Below, in pieces: positions 17,072 through 27,200 of a stretch of 47,857 nucleotides of DNA (positions are counted from its first letter, which is position 1; every line of letters begins with the position of its first letter). The notes beneath the pieces are model-generated. The model was not told where the DNA came from, did not search any database, and saw only the letters and a program-made list of their open reading frames with translations. The position numbers and the translations under genes are program-made. Source of the DNA: Actinomadura sp. 7K507 (lineage in GTDB: Bacteria > Actinomycetota > Actinomycetes > Streptosporangiales > Streptosporangiaceae); assembly GCF_004348425.1 (NCBI RefSeq), contig NZ_SMKK01000037.1, positions 1 through 47,857 of the forward strand, read 5' to 3'.

Positions 17072-17892
17072 ACTCTCTCCCTGGGTGTGTCGGCGTCGTC
17101 GGCGGGCGCGTCCCCGCCCGGCGCCGGGTCTTCGGACGGCGCGGTGTCTCCGGCGGCCCCCTGGTCGCGCTCCACGTGGCGCAGGGACCGGATTCCGTGT
17201 TCCAGATGCCACTGGAGGTAGGCGGCCACCAGGCCGCTGGTCTCCGCGCGGTGGCGCTGCTCGCTGCCGTCGGCGTACCCCCAGTCGCCGCGCAGCAGCG
17301 CCAGCATCAGCGCGAGCGTCGGCGGCGCGGGGGTCGCGGCGCCCGGCATGCGGCAGTTCGCGCAGACCGCGCCGCCCGCCGCGACGGCGAAGCCGCGCAG
17401 CCCGCCGCGGGTTCCGCAGCGGCAGCACTCGTCGAGCGCGGGCGCCCATCCGGCGACCGACAGGGAGCGCAGCACGAAGGCGTCCAGGACGAGCCGCGCG
17501 TCGTGGGTGCGTTCGGCGAGGGTGCGCAGCCCGCCGACCAGCAGCAGGAACTGCCGCAGCGCGGGCTCGCCCTCCTCGGCGGTGAGCTTCTCCGCGGTCT
17601 CCAGCATGGCCGTTCCCGCGGTGTAGCGGGGGTAGTCGGTGACCAGCGCCTCCCCGTACGGCCGCAGCGTCTCGGCCTGGGTGATCAGGTCGAGGGAGCG
17701 CCGCTCGTACAGCTGGAGGTCCACGTGCGTGAACGGCTCCAGCCGCGCCCCGAACCGGGACTTGGTCTTGCGGACGCCCTTCGCCGCGGCGCGGATCCGG
17801 CCGGTGCGCCGGGTCAGCACCGTCACGATGCGGTCGGCCTCGCCCAGCTTCTGCGTGCGCAGGACGATGCCCTCGTCACGGTAAAGGGTCAC
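17068..17892 (-). CDS. recO: DNA repair protein RecO
   Basis: This 274-residue protein loads RecA in the RecFOR repair pathway by displacing SSB and annealing strands. The N-terminal OB-fold starts [26 protein letters not shown], and a zinc finger of CCRCG and CANC (about residues 150-180) follows. The acidic C-terminal tail has low complexity. The GTG at 17892 starts just before the conserved [11 protein letters not shown]; an open frame extends further but is not conserved. It is coupled to uppS downstream, the common actinobacterial arrangement. Confidence 0.93.
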   Translation of the reverse strand: MTLYRDEGIVLRTQKLGEADRIVTVLTRRTGRIRAAAKGVRKTKSRFGARLEPFTHVDLQLYERRSLDLITQAETLRPYGEALVTDYPRYTAGTAMLETAEKLTAEEGEPALRQFLLLVGGLRTLAERTHDARLVLDAFVLRSLSVAGWAPALDECCRCGTRGGLRGFAVAAGGAVCANCRMPGAATPAPPTLALMLALLRGDWGYADGSEQRHRAETSGLVAAYLQWHLEHGIRSLRHVERDQGAAGDTAPSEDPAPGGDAPADDADTPRERV

Positions 17893-18131
17893 CCGTTCAT
17901 TCTGGCGCACACGACCGGATGACTCGGCGCCGCATCCGGGCATCTCCCCAGGATCTTCACCGGCCGCCGGGGGCAATAGCACTGTGCTGGCCGACAATCA
18001 CATACCGTGACCGGAATCGGTCGCGAAGTCCTGCCGAAAGCTGTGGCTCGAACCACCGCGAGCTGGCAGCGTTGTGGGACGGCCCCGTCCGGGACGGCGG
18101 GGCGAAGACGCGGCGCCTCGCCGCCGCCGGC

Positions 18132-18146
18132 CCCTACACGGTGTAG
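18132..18146. promoter_or_regulatory. Short palindrome upstream of the emfourin-like gene
   Basis: CCTACA-CGG-TGTAGG is a perfect 6-bp inverted repeat, ending eight bases before the GTG at 18154 and overlapping its ribosome binding site (AGGTGA). It could be an operator or a small hairpin that affects translation. Confidence 0.35.
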
Positions 18147-18153
18147 GTGATCA

Positions 18154-18408
18154 GTGAGAGTGACAGTCGTCCGCAGCGGGGGATTCGCGGGGATCGAGCG
18201 GCGCGCCGAGTCCGACAGCGCCAGCGACCCCATGCTGGCGAGGCTCGTCGGCCGCGTGGACCTGAGGGCGGTCCCGCCGCCGGGCCGCATCCCCGACCAG
18301 TACCTGTACGAGATCGACATCGACGGCGACCGCACCACCGTCGGTGAGACCCAGCTCCACGGCCCCCTCCTCGAGCTGGTCCACCACGTCCTCGGCCGCG
18401 CGCGCTGA
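18154..18408 (+). CDS. Emfourin-like protease inhibitor
   Basis: This 84-residue protein starts RVTVVRSGGFAGIERRAESDS and contains PDQYLYEIDIDGDRTTVGETQLHGPLLELVHHVL. This resembles emfourin, the small beta-rich protein that inhibits M4 (protealysin/thermolysin-like) metalloproteases. The family is usually encoded beside an M4 protease; none is present in this window. No signal peptide is seen, so it would act in the cytoplasm. The GTG at 18154 follows AGGTGA. It is convergent with leuA, with a terminator between. Confidence 0.7.
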   Translation: MRVTVVRSGGFAGIERRAESDSASDPMLARLVGRVDLRAVPPPGRIPDQYLYEIDIDGDRTTVGETQLHGPLLELVHHVLGRAR

Positions 18409-18411
18409 CGT

Positions 18412-18441
18412 CTCGGGCGCCGGAGGCCGCGGGCGCCCGAG
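18412..18441. terminator. Bidirectional hairpin terminator
   Basis: CTCGGGCGCC (18412-18421) pairs exactly with GGCGCCCGAG (18432-18441), with a 10-nt loop. A second perfect 16-bp palindrome, ACCCGCGGCCGCGGGT, follows at 18443-18458, just before the leuA stop. Both serve the convergent emfourin-like and leuA genes. Confidence 0.75.
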
Positions 18442-18460
18442 CACCCGCGGCCGCGGGTCC

Positions 18461-20286
<1,826 letters not shown>

Positions 20287-20420
20287 GTCCGCCAAGCTAA
20301 CAGATGCCATCCGTGTTACGGAAACCGGCGTCCGCATGATGAGACAACGGGGGCCTCTCTCATCTCATGGGAACGCCGCGCGAGACCCGCGCCATTCCCC
20401 CGCGCCGTTGCGGAGCCCGC

Positions 20421-21215
20421 TCAGGGGACGAGCACGGACAGGCAGGTCACGCAGCCGTCGAGAGCCTCGAACTCGCTGATGTCCACGCTGGTGACGCGCA
20501 GCCCGTCGGCGGCGAGCCGGGCGGCGGTGCGCGGCGCCGACGCCGCCATCAGGACGTGGCCGGCCCCGAGCACGACCACGTGGGCGCCCGCCGGCTCCCG
20601 GGGCACCCGCAGGCACGGCAGCACCGAGGTGTCGACCATCTCCGGCATGCCGATCAGGCCTCCGTCCGGCAGCGCGGTCATCGCCGACTTCAGGTGCAGG
20701 CAGCCGGTGGTGTCCACCGGGACGACCCTCCGGCCGCCCAGCAGGCGGGCGAGCTGGCAGATGCCCTCCTCGTTCGTGCGGGCGCCGCGTCCCACGTAGA
20801 CGGTGTCGCCGACCTGGAGCACGTCGCCGCCGTCCAGGGTGCCCGGCTCCTCGATCCGCTCGACGCGCAGGCCGAGCTCCCGCGCCGCCTGCTCCGCGCC
20901 GGGCAGCTCGCCCCGGCGGCGCTCCTCCCCCGACCGGCCCACGACGGCGATGCCGCCGCAGACGACCAGCGCGTCCTCGACGAACACGGCGTCGGGCTGG
21001 TCGTCGGCCCCGGCGACGGCCCGCACCCGCCAGCCGGCCGACCGCAGCGCCGCGGCGTACGCCTCGTGCTGCCGCGCCGCGAGCGCGACGTCCACGGGGC
21101 GGCGGGCGGCGTGGGTGACGATCCCCTCGGCCAGCCGCGGCCCCGGGGGCCGGACCAGCGCCCACCCGGCGCCGGCCGCCGCCCCGGCGTCGTCCGTGTC
21201 CGTGCCGGGGACCAT
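20421..21215 (-). CDS. DDAH-like amidinohydrolase (dimethylargininase family)
   Basis: This 264-residue protein is of the guanidino-modifying superfamily. Catalytic features are the Asp in VFVEDALVV, LDGGDVL, His174 in GCLHLKSAM and Cys258 in DGCVTCLSVLVP near the C-terminus. Dimethylarginine dimethylaminohydrolase splits methylated arginines into citrulline and methylamines; other members act on arginine or agmatine, and the precise substrate cannot be read from sequence. The ATG at 21215 starts one base after the upstream gene's stop, so the two form an operon. Confidence 0.88.
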   Translation of the reverse strand: MVPGTDTDDAGAAAGAGWALVRPPGPRLAEGIVTHAARRPVDVALAARQHEAYAAALRSAGWRVRAVAGADDQPDAVFVEDALVVCGGIAVVGRSGEERRRGELPGAEQAARELGLRVERIEEPGTLDGGDVLQVGDTVYVGRGARTNEEGICQLARLLGGRRVVPVDTTGCLHLKSAMTALPDGGLIGMPEMVDTSVLPCLRVPREPAGAHVVVLGAGHVLMAASAPRTAARLAADGLRVTSVDISEFEALDGCVTCLSVLVP

Positions 21216-21216
21216 G

Positions 21217-21828
21217 TCAGCGGGACGCTCCCTCGGTGGTAACGATCACACCCAGCGCGTAGGCGCGGGACATGCCGAGCAGGTCCGCGATCGCGTGCAG
21301 CTCCTGCCGCTCCCCCTCGCCGAGCGGCCCGTCGGCCAGCCCGATCCGGGCGGCCTGCGCCAGGAACCACTCCTTGGCCTCCACGGCGAGATGGGCCCCC
21401 GCCCGGACGATCTCCTGCTCCAGGAACGTTCGCCGGAGCGCGAGGTCGGCGTTCACCGCGGAGCCGTCGTACTCGGGCTCGCCGTAGCCGGTCACGGTGT
21501 CGATGGCGCGTGCGCGGGCGACCGGGTCGGCGGGGTCGCCGGCGCGCAGCACCAGCGCCACGGCGGCCCGCATGCCCGCGGCGAGGGTCTCCGACATCTG
21601 CTCGGCGGTCGGCGTCCGCAGGACCGGCACCGGGAAGCGGCCCCGGCAGGCGCGGCACTCCACCGCCTCCCCGAGCCGCCACAGCGGCACCAGCGGGACG
21701 AAGAACATCGAGAACCAGCGGCGCCCGGCGCGCCTCCGGTAGGCACGGTCGCCCCCGCACTGCGGGCAGTGGAACGTCCCCTCGCTGACGGTACGAGACA
21801 CCGCCGTCAGGCCGAAAACGAGCAACAC
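21217..21828 (-). CDS. Zinc-ribbon and TerB-like domain protein
   Basis: This 203-residue protein begins with a short hydrophobic segment. A zinc ribbon follows: CPQCGGD ... RRWFSMFFVPLVPLWRLGE ... CRAC. The C-terminal alpha-helical half (from about residue 80, ending LHAIADLLGMSRAYALGVI) resembles the TerB fold, named after tellurite-resistance proteins and often linked to membranes or stress. The GTG at 21828 was chosen because GGGAGGAG lies just upstream. Function is unknown; it shares an operon with the DDAH-like gene. Confidence 0.75.
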   Translation of the reverse strand: MLLVFGLTAVSRTVSEGTFHCPQCGGDRAYRRRAGRRWFSMFFVPLVPLWRLGEAVECRACRGRFPVPVLRTPTAEQMSETLAAGMRAAVALVLRAGDPADPVARARAIDTVTGYGEPEYDGSAVNADLALRRTFLEQEIVRAGAHLAVEAKEWFLAQAARIGLADGPLGEGERQELHAIADLLGMSRAYALGVIVTTEGASR

Positions 21829-21928
21829 CGGGGAACTCCTCCCATAACGGACTTCTTCCAAACTACCGACCCATGGGGCCCGACGTGGCCGTACCAGGCA
21901 ATGCCGTTCCTGCGTTTACGCTGGGTCC

Positions 21929-22747
21929 ATGACCGGTGACCTGGACTCCGGGGCGGGCCGCGAGCGGTCGCGCCCGTCCTTCCTGCCGCCCGTCGACGGC
22001 TATCCGCCGCCGCAGGAGGCCGCCTGGAGGCCCCCACCCGGCGAGTCCGCCGGGCAGCCGCGGCGCGGCGCCCCCTGGATCGTCGCCACGATCACCGCGG
22101 CGGCCGTGCTGCTGGTGTCGGCGTTCCTGCCGTGGGCGCACGCGCAGATGGTCATCCAGCTGTTCGGCCGGCCGATCGCCCGCGACCTGGGAAGCCTCGC
22201 GGGGATCGACGCCGACACCATGATCGTCGCCGTCCCGGTGCTGGCCGTGGTCGCGATCGCGCTGGCCTTCTGGGACCTGATCGGGCGGGACGCGCGGATC
22301 GGCGGGCTCGCCGCGATCCCCGGCACGCTCGCCCTGCTCGTCTGCGGCATCTTCGTCCTGCGGCTCGGCGACGTCCGCGACAACCTGCCCCAGACCGGCC
22401 TGGACTTCGGCTACCAGATCACCGTCCGCTACGGCTGGTACGTGGCCGTCATCATGTCCGTGCTGGTGGTCGGGTTCAGCTTGGCCCGCCCCATCGCCGA
22501 CCGTGTGTCCAAGCCCCAGCGGCGCCCGGAGGAGCAGCCGCAGCACCCGTACACGGACCAGCAGTACGCGGATCAGGGGTATCCGGACCAGGGGTATCCG
22601 GACCAGGGGCAGTACGCGGATCAGCGGTACTGGGACCAGCAGTACCCGGACGACCCGCACGCCGTCTGGCCCCAGGAGGACCAGGCCTGGGGCCGCGCGG
22701 CCGAGGAGGACGCCCCGCGCGACACCGGCGAGCCCAAAAAGGATTAG
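21929..22747 (+). CDS. Four-helix membrane protein with DQxY-repeat tail
   Basis: This 272-residue protein has a Pro-rich cytoplasmic N-terminus and four hydrophobic segments (about residues 50-72, 95-117, 128-146 and 169-190). The C-terminal tail is built of short Asp-Gln-Gly-Tyr-Pro repeats encoded by imperfect 15-nt tandem units (about 22552-22649), followed by an acidic end. I do not recognise a characterised family. The ATG at 21929 is the only sensible start. The tail could be a protein-protein interaction surface (inference). Confidence 0.7.
   Translation: MTGDLDSGAGRERSRPSFLPPVDGYPPPQEAAWRPPPGESAGQPRRGAPWIVATITAAAVLLVSAFLPWAHAQMVIQLFGRPIARDLGSLAGIDADTMIVAVPVLAVVAIALAFWDLIGRDARIGGLAAIPGTLALLVCGIFVLRLGDVRDNLPQTGLDFGYQITVRYGWYVAVIMSVLVVGFSLARPIADRVSKPQRRPEEQPQHPYTDQQYADQGYPDQGYPDQGQYADQRYWDQQYPDDPHAVWPQEDQAWGRAAEEDAPRDTGEPKKD
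22552..22649 (+). repeat. Tandem 15-nt repeats encoding DQxY units
   Basis: Units such as CCGGACCAGGGGTAT recur with small changes in the 3' part of the membrane-protein gene and keep the reading frame. The array may vary in copy number between strains. Confidence 0.7.
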
Positions 22748-22757
22748 CGAGCGGCGC

Positions 22758-22837
22758 GTGGGGGGCTGGAGAACGGTCAGTCGAGCGGAGCTCGTCCTTT
22801 GGAAGGCGGCGGGTGGGGGCTGGAGGACGGTTAGTCG
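22758..22837. repeat. Direct repeat spanning the end of era
   Basis: 22758-22783 and 22813-22837 are about 25 nt each and match at most positions (GTGGGGG-CTGGAG-ACGGT-AGTCG). The second copy contains the era stop codon (22831-22833); the first is a copy in the convergent intergenic space. Confidence 0.6.
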
Positions 22838-23745
22838 TAGAAGCCGAGGCGGCGGAGCTGTTTGGGGTCGCGCTGCCAGTCCTTGAGGACGCTGACGCGC
22901 AGGTCGAGGAAGACCTTGGAGCCGAGCAGCGCCTCGATCTGCCGCCGCGCCGCCGCGCCGACCTCGCGTAGCCGGGCCCCCTTGTGCCCGATGATGATGC
23001 CCTTCTGGCTGGACCGCTCGACGAACAGGTGCGCGTAGATGTCGATGAGGTCGTCACGGCCCTCGCGCGGCGTCATCTCGTCCACCACCACGGCGATCGA
23101 GTGGGGCAGCTCGTCCCGGACGCCCTCCAGCGCGGCCTCGCGGATCAGCTCGCCGACGAGGATCTGCTCGGGCTCGTCGGTCAGGTCGCCCTCCGGGTAG
23201 AGCGGCATGCCCTCCGGGAGATGGGAGATCAGCAGGTCGCCGGCCAGGCCGACCTGGAAGCCGCTCTCGGCCGAGCACGGCACGATGTCGGCGAACTCGC
23301 CCAGCCGCCCGACCGCGAGGAGCTGCTCGGCGACCCGCTCGGGCGGGGCGAGGTCCGTCTTGGTCACGATCGCCACGACCGGGGTCTTCTTCACGGCCGC
23401 CAGCTCGCGGGCGATGTACTTGTCGCCGGGCCCGACGGGCTGGTCGGCGGGCACGCAGAACCCGATCGCGTCCACCTCGGTGAGCGTGCCCCGGACGAGG
23501 CTGTCGAGCCGCTCCCCCAGCAGCGTCCGGGGCTTGTGCAGGCCGGGGGTGTCGACGATGACGAGCTGCGCGTCCGGCCGGTGCACGATCCCCCGGATGG
23601 CCCGCCGCGTCGTCTGCGGGCGGCTGCTGGTGATCGCCACCTTGGTCCCCACGAGGGCGTTCATGAGGGTCGACTTGCCGACGTTGGGCCGCCCGATGAA
23701 GCAGGCGAACCCCGCCCGATACCCCTCGCGCGCACCACTGTCCAT
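22831..23745 (-). CDS. era: GTPase Era
   Basis: This 304-residue GTPase binds 16S rRNA and helps mature the small ribosomal subunit. The P-loop is GRPNVGKS (residues 18-25). Switch II (DTPGLHKP) and TKTD (guanine specificity) follow in the N-terminal domain. The C-terminal KH domain (GIIIGHKGARLREVGAAARRQIEALLG) binds RNA. The ATG at 23745 follows GGGGGTGACA. The long open frame that continues upstream is an antisense-free artefact of GC-rich sequence and encodes no Era homology. Confidence 0.96.
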   Translation of the reverse strand: MDSGAREGYRAGFACFIGRPNVGKSTLMNALVGTKVAITSSRPQTTRRAIRGIVHRPDAQLVIVDTPGLHKPRTLLGERLDSLVRGTLTEVDAIGFCVPADQPVGPGDKYIARELAAVKKTPVVAIVTKTDLAPPERVAEQLLAVGRLGEFADIVPCSAESGFQVGLAGDLLISHLPEGMPLYPEGDLTDEPEQILVGELIREAALEGVRDELPHSIAVVVDEMTPREGRDDLIDIYAHLFVERSSQKGIIIGHKGARLREVGAAARRQIEALLGSKVFLDLRVSVLKDWQRDPKQLRRLGFYD

Positions 23746-23795
23746 CACTGTCACCCCCCAATTGTCGCCCACCTGCGGGACCCGGACGTCCCGGA

Positions 23796-26700
23796 CTACG
23801 CCGCGGGGCTGCCGAGACGGGCCGTCGCCGCGCCCGCCTCCTCGGCCCACCGGGTGGCGCCCAGCCGGTGGGCGACCTCGGCGGCCTTCCGGTAGTGCCC
23901 GGCGGCGGTCTCGGCGGGACGCCCGAGGAACACCGCGAGATCTCCGAGGACCTGCGCGACGGGGCCGAGGGTGGCGACGGCGGTCGCGCCGCCGGTGAAC
24001 TGCCCGGCGTAGGGCGCCAGCGCCGTGTAGGCCTCCTCGGCCAGATCGCGGTCGCCGAGGGCCATCGCGCGCAGCGCCCGCACCGCCATGGTGAGGTCGA
24101 AGAAGTAGTCGAGGCGCACCGGGCCGGCCCCGGCGATGACCCGCTCGGCCTCCGCGGTGCGGCCCGCGGCGACCAGCGCGAGGGCGTGCAGGTCGGCGGT
24201 GGCGGCCACGTGGCTCCACTGGCGGTGCAGCCATGCCGAGCCCTCCAGCATCTCCGCGGTCCGGCCCTGGACGATCCGCAGGCAGAAGACGCCGAGGAAT
24301 CCGACGACGAGCTCGCTCGACCAGATCCTCGTCCGGCCGATGGCGTCGCTGAGCCGGTCGTACGTGCGCTCCGCCTCCTCGAACGTGGCGCTGAAGGCGT
24401 GCGTCAGCCCGGCGTACCAGCCGCCGATCGCGGCGAGGAGCGGCAGCCCGTACTGGTCGGCCAGCCGCCGCCCCTCCTCCAGGTGCCGCTGCGCGGTGGC
24501 GGTGTCGAGTCCGGCGAGGGCGGCCTGCTGCATCTGCAGGTGCGCGAGGACGAGGTAGGTGCCGAGGTCGTGCCGGGTCGCGAGATCGAGCAGCTCGGCG
24601 GCGATCCGGTGCCGCCGGGCGAGCCCGTCCGCCGAGCGGTAGCTGTTGATGTAGGCGCCGTTCAGCGCGACGGCGATCAGTTCGGGGGCGTCCAGGGCGC
24701 GGGCCGTGCGGACCGCCTCGCCGGACGCGGTGACCCCGCGTTCGCGCTGCTCGCCCTCCAGCTCGATCGCCAGGGTGGTCAGCAGCCGGACGCGCAGTTC
24801 GCGCTCGCCGTCCGGGAGCCGTGCGAGGGCCTCCTCGGTGGCCTCGACCACGGCCTGGTCGAGGGTCCCGTACTCCCGGCTCGTCCACAGCGTCGGGACG
24901 TCGAAGCTCACGATGATCCGGGCGAGCAGCCGGACGTCGCCGAACGCGCGGGCGTCGGCGATGACGGCCAGCCGCCGGTCCCGGGCGTCGACGACGTGCC
25001 CGGCGAGCGCGCTCGCGCGGATCGCGGCGGCCTCGGCCTCCAGCCGGTCCCGGGCCGCCCCGGGGCCCTGGGCGCGCAGCGTCTCGACGACGCGGACCCA
25101 CAGGTCCGCGGCGGTGCGGTGGGCGAAACGGGCCTCGGCGGCCTGCGCCGCGCGCCGCGCGTACCGGACGGCGCCGTCCGGGTCGGTGCCCGATTCGAGG
25201 TGGTGGTGCGCGATCGCGGCGACCTCGCCCGGGGCGTGCCGCTCCAGCGCGGCGGCGACCCGGCCGTGCAGCCGGGTCCGGCGGGCGCGCGAGATCCCGT
25301 CGTAGAGGGTGTCGCGGACGAGGGCGTGCGCGAACCGCATCCGGCCGGGCGCGGGCTCGGTGACCAGGCCGCTGGCGAGGCCGGCCTCGACGGCGTCGAT
25401 CACGGTCTCCTCGTCCCCGGCGAGATCGGACAGGACGTCCAGGCCGGCTTCCCGGCCGATGACGGCCGCGTCGCGCAGCACGGTCCGGACCGGGTCCGGG
25501 AGCCTGGCGATGCGGCGGCGCAGCACGTCCCCGACCCCGGCGGGCACCCGGCGGGTGGCGGCGGGCAGGCCCTCGGCGTCCAGGAGCCGGGCCGTCTCCC
25601 GGGTGAAGAAGGGGTTGCCGCCCGTCCGCTCGGCGATGGCCGACAGCTCCGCGTCGCCGAGCCCGGTGGCGCAGATGCCGCGCACCAGTGCGGCGACCTC
25701 GGCCGCCGACAGCCCGCCCAGTTCGAGCCGCACCGGCTCGTGGCGGGCGAGCGCGGCCAGCGCGGCGGCGAGCCCGGGCGGGACCTCGGTCTGCCGGAAC
25801 GTGGTCAGCACCAGGACGGGACGGTCGCGCAGCCGCCCGGCGAGCCTGATGAGGAGGGCGAGGGTCTCCTCGTCCGCCCAGTGCAGGTCGTCGAGGACGA
25901 GCAGGAGCGGCGCCGCGTCCGCGACCTCGGTGAGGTAGTCGCCGACGGCGAGATGCAGCCGGAACCGTCCGGTACCGACGTCGGCGTCCCCGCCGGGGGT
26001 GAAGGCGTCGTCCAGCAGCGGCCCGAGGCGTGCGGCGAGCCCGGCTCCCGGCGGCACGGCTCCGGCCAGCTCGCGCAGCAGCTCGGCCCAGGGCCAGGCC
26101 GCGGGTGCTCCCGCCGTCTCCAGGGCGCGCCCCCACGCGCACGTCCAGCCCCGCTCGGCCAGGGTCCGCGCGAACCTCTCGGCGAGCGCGGTCTTGCCCA
26201 TCCCCGCGTCGCCGCCGACCAGGACGACGCCGCCCCCGCCTCCGGCGGCGTCCCGGGCGGCCTCGTCCAGCCGGGCGAGTTCCCGGTCGCGTCCGACGAA
26301 GTCGGAGTGTTCCTCCCGGGGTTCGGGTGCCGCCCGCAGGACGGGCCGCTCGGCTGGCCGCTCGGCGGGCCGCACCGCCTCCCCGAGGTCGGGAGACTGG
26401 GTCAGGATGTCGCTCTGGAGGCGGCGCAGCGCCGGGCCGGGTTCGACCCCGAGTTCCTCGGTCAGGGTCGCGCGGGCGCGGCGGATCGCGGCCAGCGCGT
26501 CGCCCTGGCGGCCGGCGCGGTAGAGGGCGAGGGCCAGCAGCCGCCACGCCTCCTCGCGCAGCGGGTTCGCCGCGGCGTGGGTCTCCAGGTCGGGGACGGC
26601 CTCGGCCGCGCAGGAGAGCCGCAGCATCGCCGCGGCGCGGCGCTCGACGGCGAGCAGGCGGCGCTCGTCCAGGCGGGCGGCCTCGGCGGCGGCCCACGGC

Positions 26701-27146
26701 AGGTCGGAGAACTCGGCGTAGGCGGGGCCGCGCCACTCGGCGAGCGCCGCCTCCGCGCAGCGGCGGGCCCGCGCCGGATCGGCCTCCAGCGCCCCGGTCG
26801 CCTCGTCGATCAGCGCGTCGAACCGCCACGCGTCGACGCTGCCGTCCGGCAGCCGGAGCGCGTAGCCCGGCGGCTCGGTGACCAGGATCCGCGCGGGCGT
26901 GCGCGGCGGGCGGTCCGGTTCGAGGGCGCGGCGCAGGTGGGACACGAACGACTGCAGGCCGGCGGCGGCCCTGGGCGGGGCGGTCCCCGCCCAGAGGTCC
27001 TCGACGAGCCGGTCGGCGGTCACCATCCGGCCCCGCGCGGCGGCGAGCCGCGCGAGGACGGAACGCTGCCGTGGACCGCCGAGGTCGGCGGGCTCCCCGG
27101 CGACCTCGGCGCCGAAGGCCCCGAGCACGCGAACGACAGGCGACAT
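23796..27146 (-). CDS. SARP-type transcriptional regulator with AAA ATPase domain
   Basis: This 1116-residue protein is an AfsR/SARP-LAL-type regulator. An OmpR-like winged-helix DNA-binding domain (RVLGAFGAEVAGEPADLGGPRQRSVLARLAA, about 5-95) leads. A bacterial transcriptional activator domain (about 100-245) follows, then an AAA/NACHT-like ATPase with Walker A GGDAGMGKTAL (near 311) and a LVLDDLHWAD box. The long C-terminal half is Ala/Leu helical, probably TPR-like repeats that sense a ligand or partner. Such proteins often control secondary metabolism, though none is present here. The ATG at 27146 lies in a palindrome, and a TAGGCT at 27156-27161 (minus) may be its -10, giving a very short leader. 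The upstream MMPL transporter is on the same strand. Confidence 0.9.
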   Translation of the reverse strand: MSPVVRVLGAFGAEVAGEPADLGGPRQRSVLARLAAARGRMVTADRLVEDLWAGTAPPRAAAGLQSFVSHLRRALEPDRPPRTPARILVTEPPGYALRLPDGSVDAWRFDALIDEATGALEADPARARRCAEAALAEWRGPAYAEFSDLPWAAAEAARLDERRLLAVERRAAAMLRLSCAAEAVPDLETHAAANPLREEAWRLLALALYRAGRQGDALAAIRRARATLTEELGVEPGPALRRLQSDILTQSPDLGEAVRPAERPAERPVLRAAPEPREEHSDFVGRDRELARLDEAARDAAGGGGGVVLVGGDAGMGKTALAERFARTLAERGWTCAWGRALETAGAPAAWPWAELLRELAGAVPPGAGLAARLGPLLDDAFTPGGDADVGTGRFRLHLAVGDYLTEVADAAPLLLVLDDLHWADEETLALLIRLAGRLRDRPVLVLTTFRQTEVPPGLAAALAALARHEPVRLELGGLSAAEVAALVRGICATGLGDAELSAIAERTGGNPFFTRETARLLDAEGLPAATRRVPAGVGDVLRRRIARLPDPVRTVLRDAAVIGREAGLDVLSDLAGDEETVIDAVEAGLASGLVTEPAPGRMRFAHALVRDTLYDGISRARRTRLHGRVAAALERHAPGEVAAIAHHHLESGTDPDGAVRYARRAAQAAEARFAHRTAADLWVRVVETLRAQGPGAARDRLEAEAAAIRASALAGHVVDARDRRLAVIADARAFGDVRLLARIIVSFDVPTLWTSREYGTLDQAVVEATEEALARLPDGERELRVRLLTTLAIELEGEQRERGVTASGEAVRTARALDAPELIAVALNGAYINSYRSADGLARRHRIAAELLDLATRHDLGTYLVLAHLQMQQAALAGLDTATAQRHLEEGRRLADQYGLPLLAAIGGWYAGLTHAFSATFEEAERTYDRLSDAIGRTRIWSSELVVGFLGVFCLRIVQGRTAEMLEGSAWLHRQWSHVAATADLHALALVAAGRTAEAERVIAGAGPVRLDYFFDLTMAVRALRAMALGDRDLAEEAYTALAPYAGQFTGGATAVATLGPVAQVLGDLAVFLGRPAETAAGHYRKAAEVAHRLGATRWAEEAGAATARLGSPAA

Positions 27147-27176
27147 GTCCCGATCAGCCTAACCGGGACATGTCCC
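27142..27176 (-). promoter_or_regulatory. Operator-like palindromes at the SARP start codon
   Basis: GACATGTCCCG (27142-27152) and its exact complement (27164-27174) form an 11-bp inverted repeat separated by 11 bp. The right part is also a perfect 12-bp palindrome, GGGACATGTCCC (27165-27176). The site covers the SARP start codon and its predicted -10 (27156-27161), so a bound factor, perhaps the SARP itself, would control the gene. Confidence 0.55.
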
Positions 27177-27200
27177 CCCATCGTGATCGCTCCCCCGCCG

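Noticed and set aside
22831..26829. 1332-residue open frame that would fuse era to an Arg/Pro-rich N-terminus
   Set aside because: Only the last 304 residues are Era. The upstream part is an out-of-frame reading of the SARP gene, with no domain, and Era has its own start at 23745.
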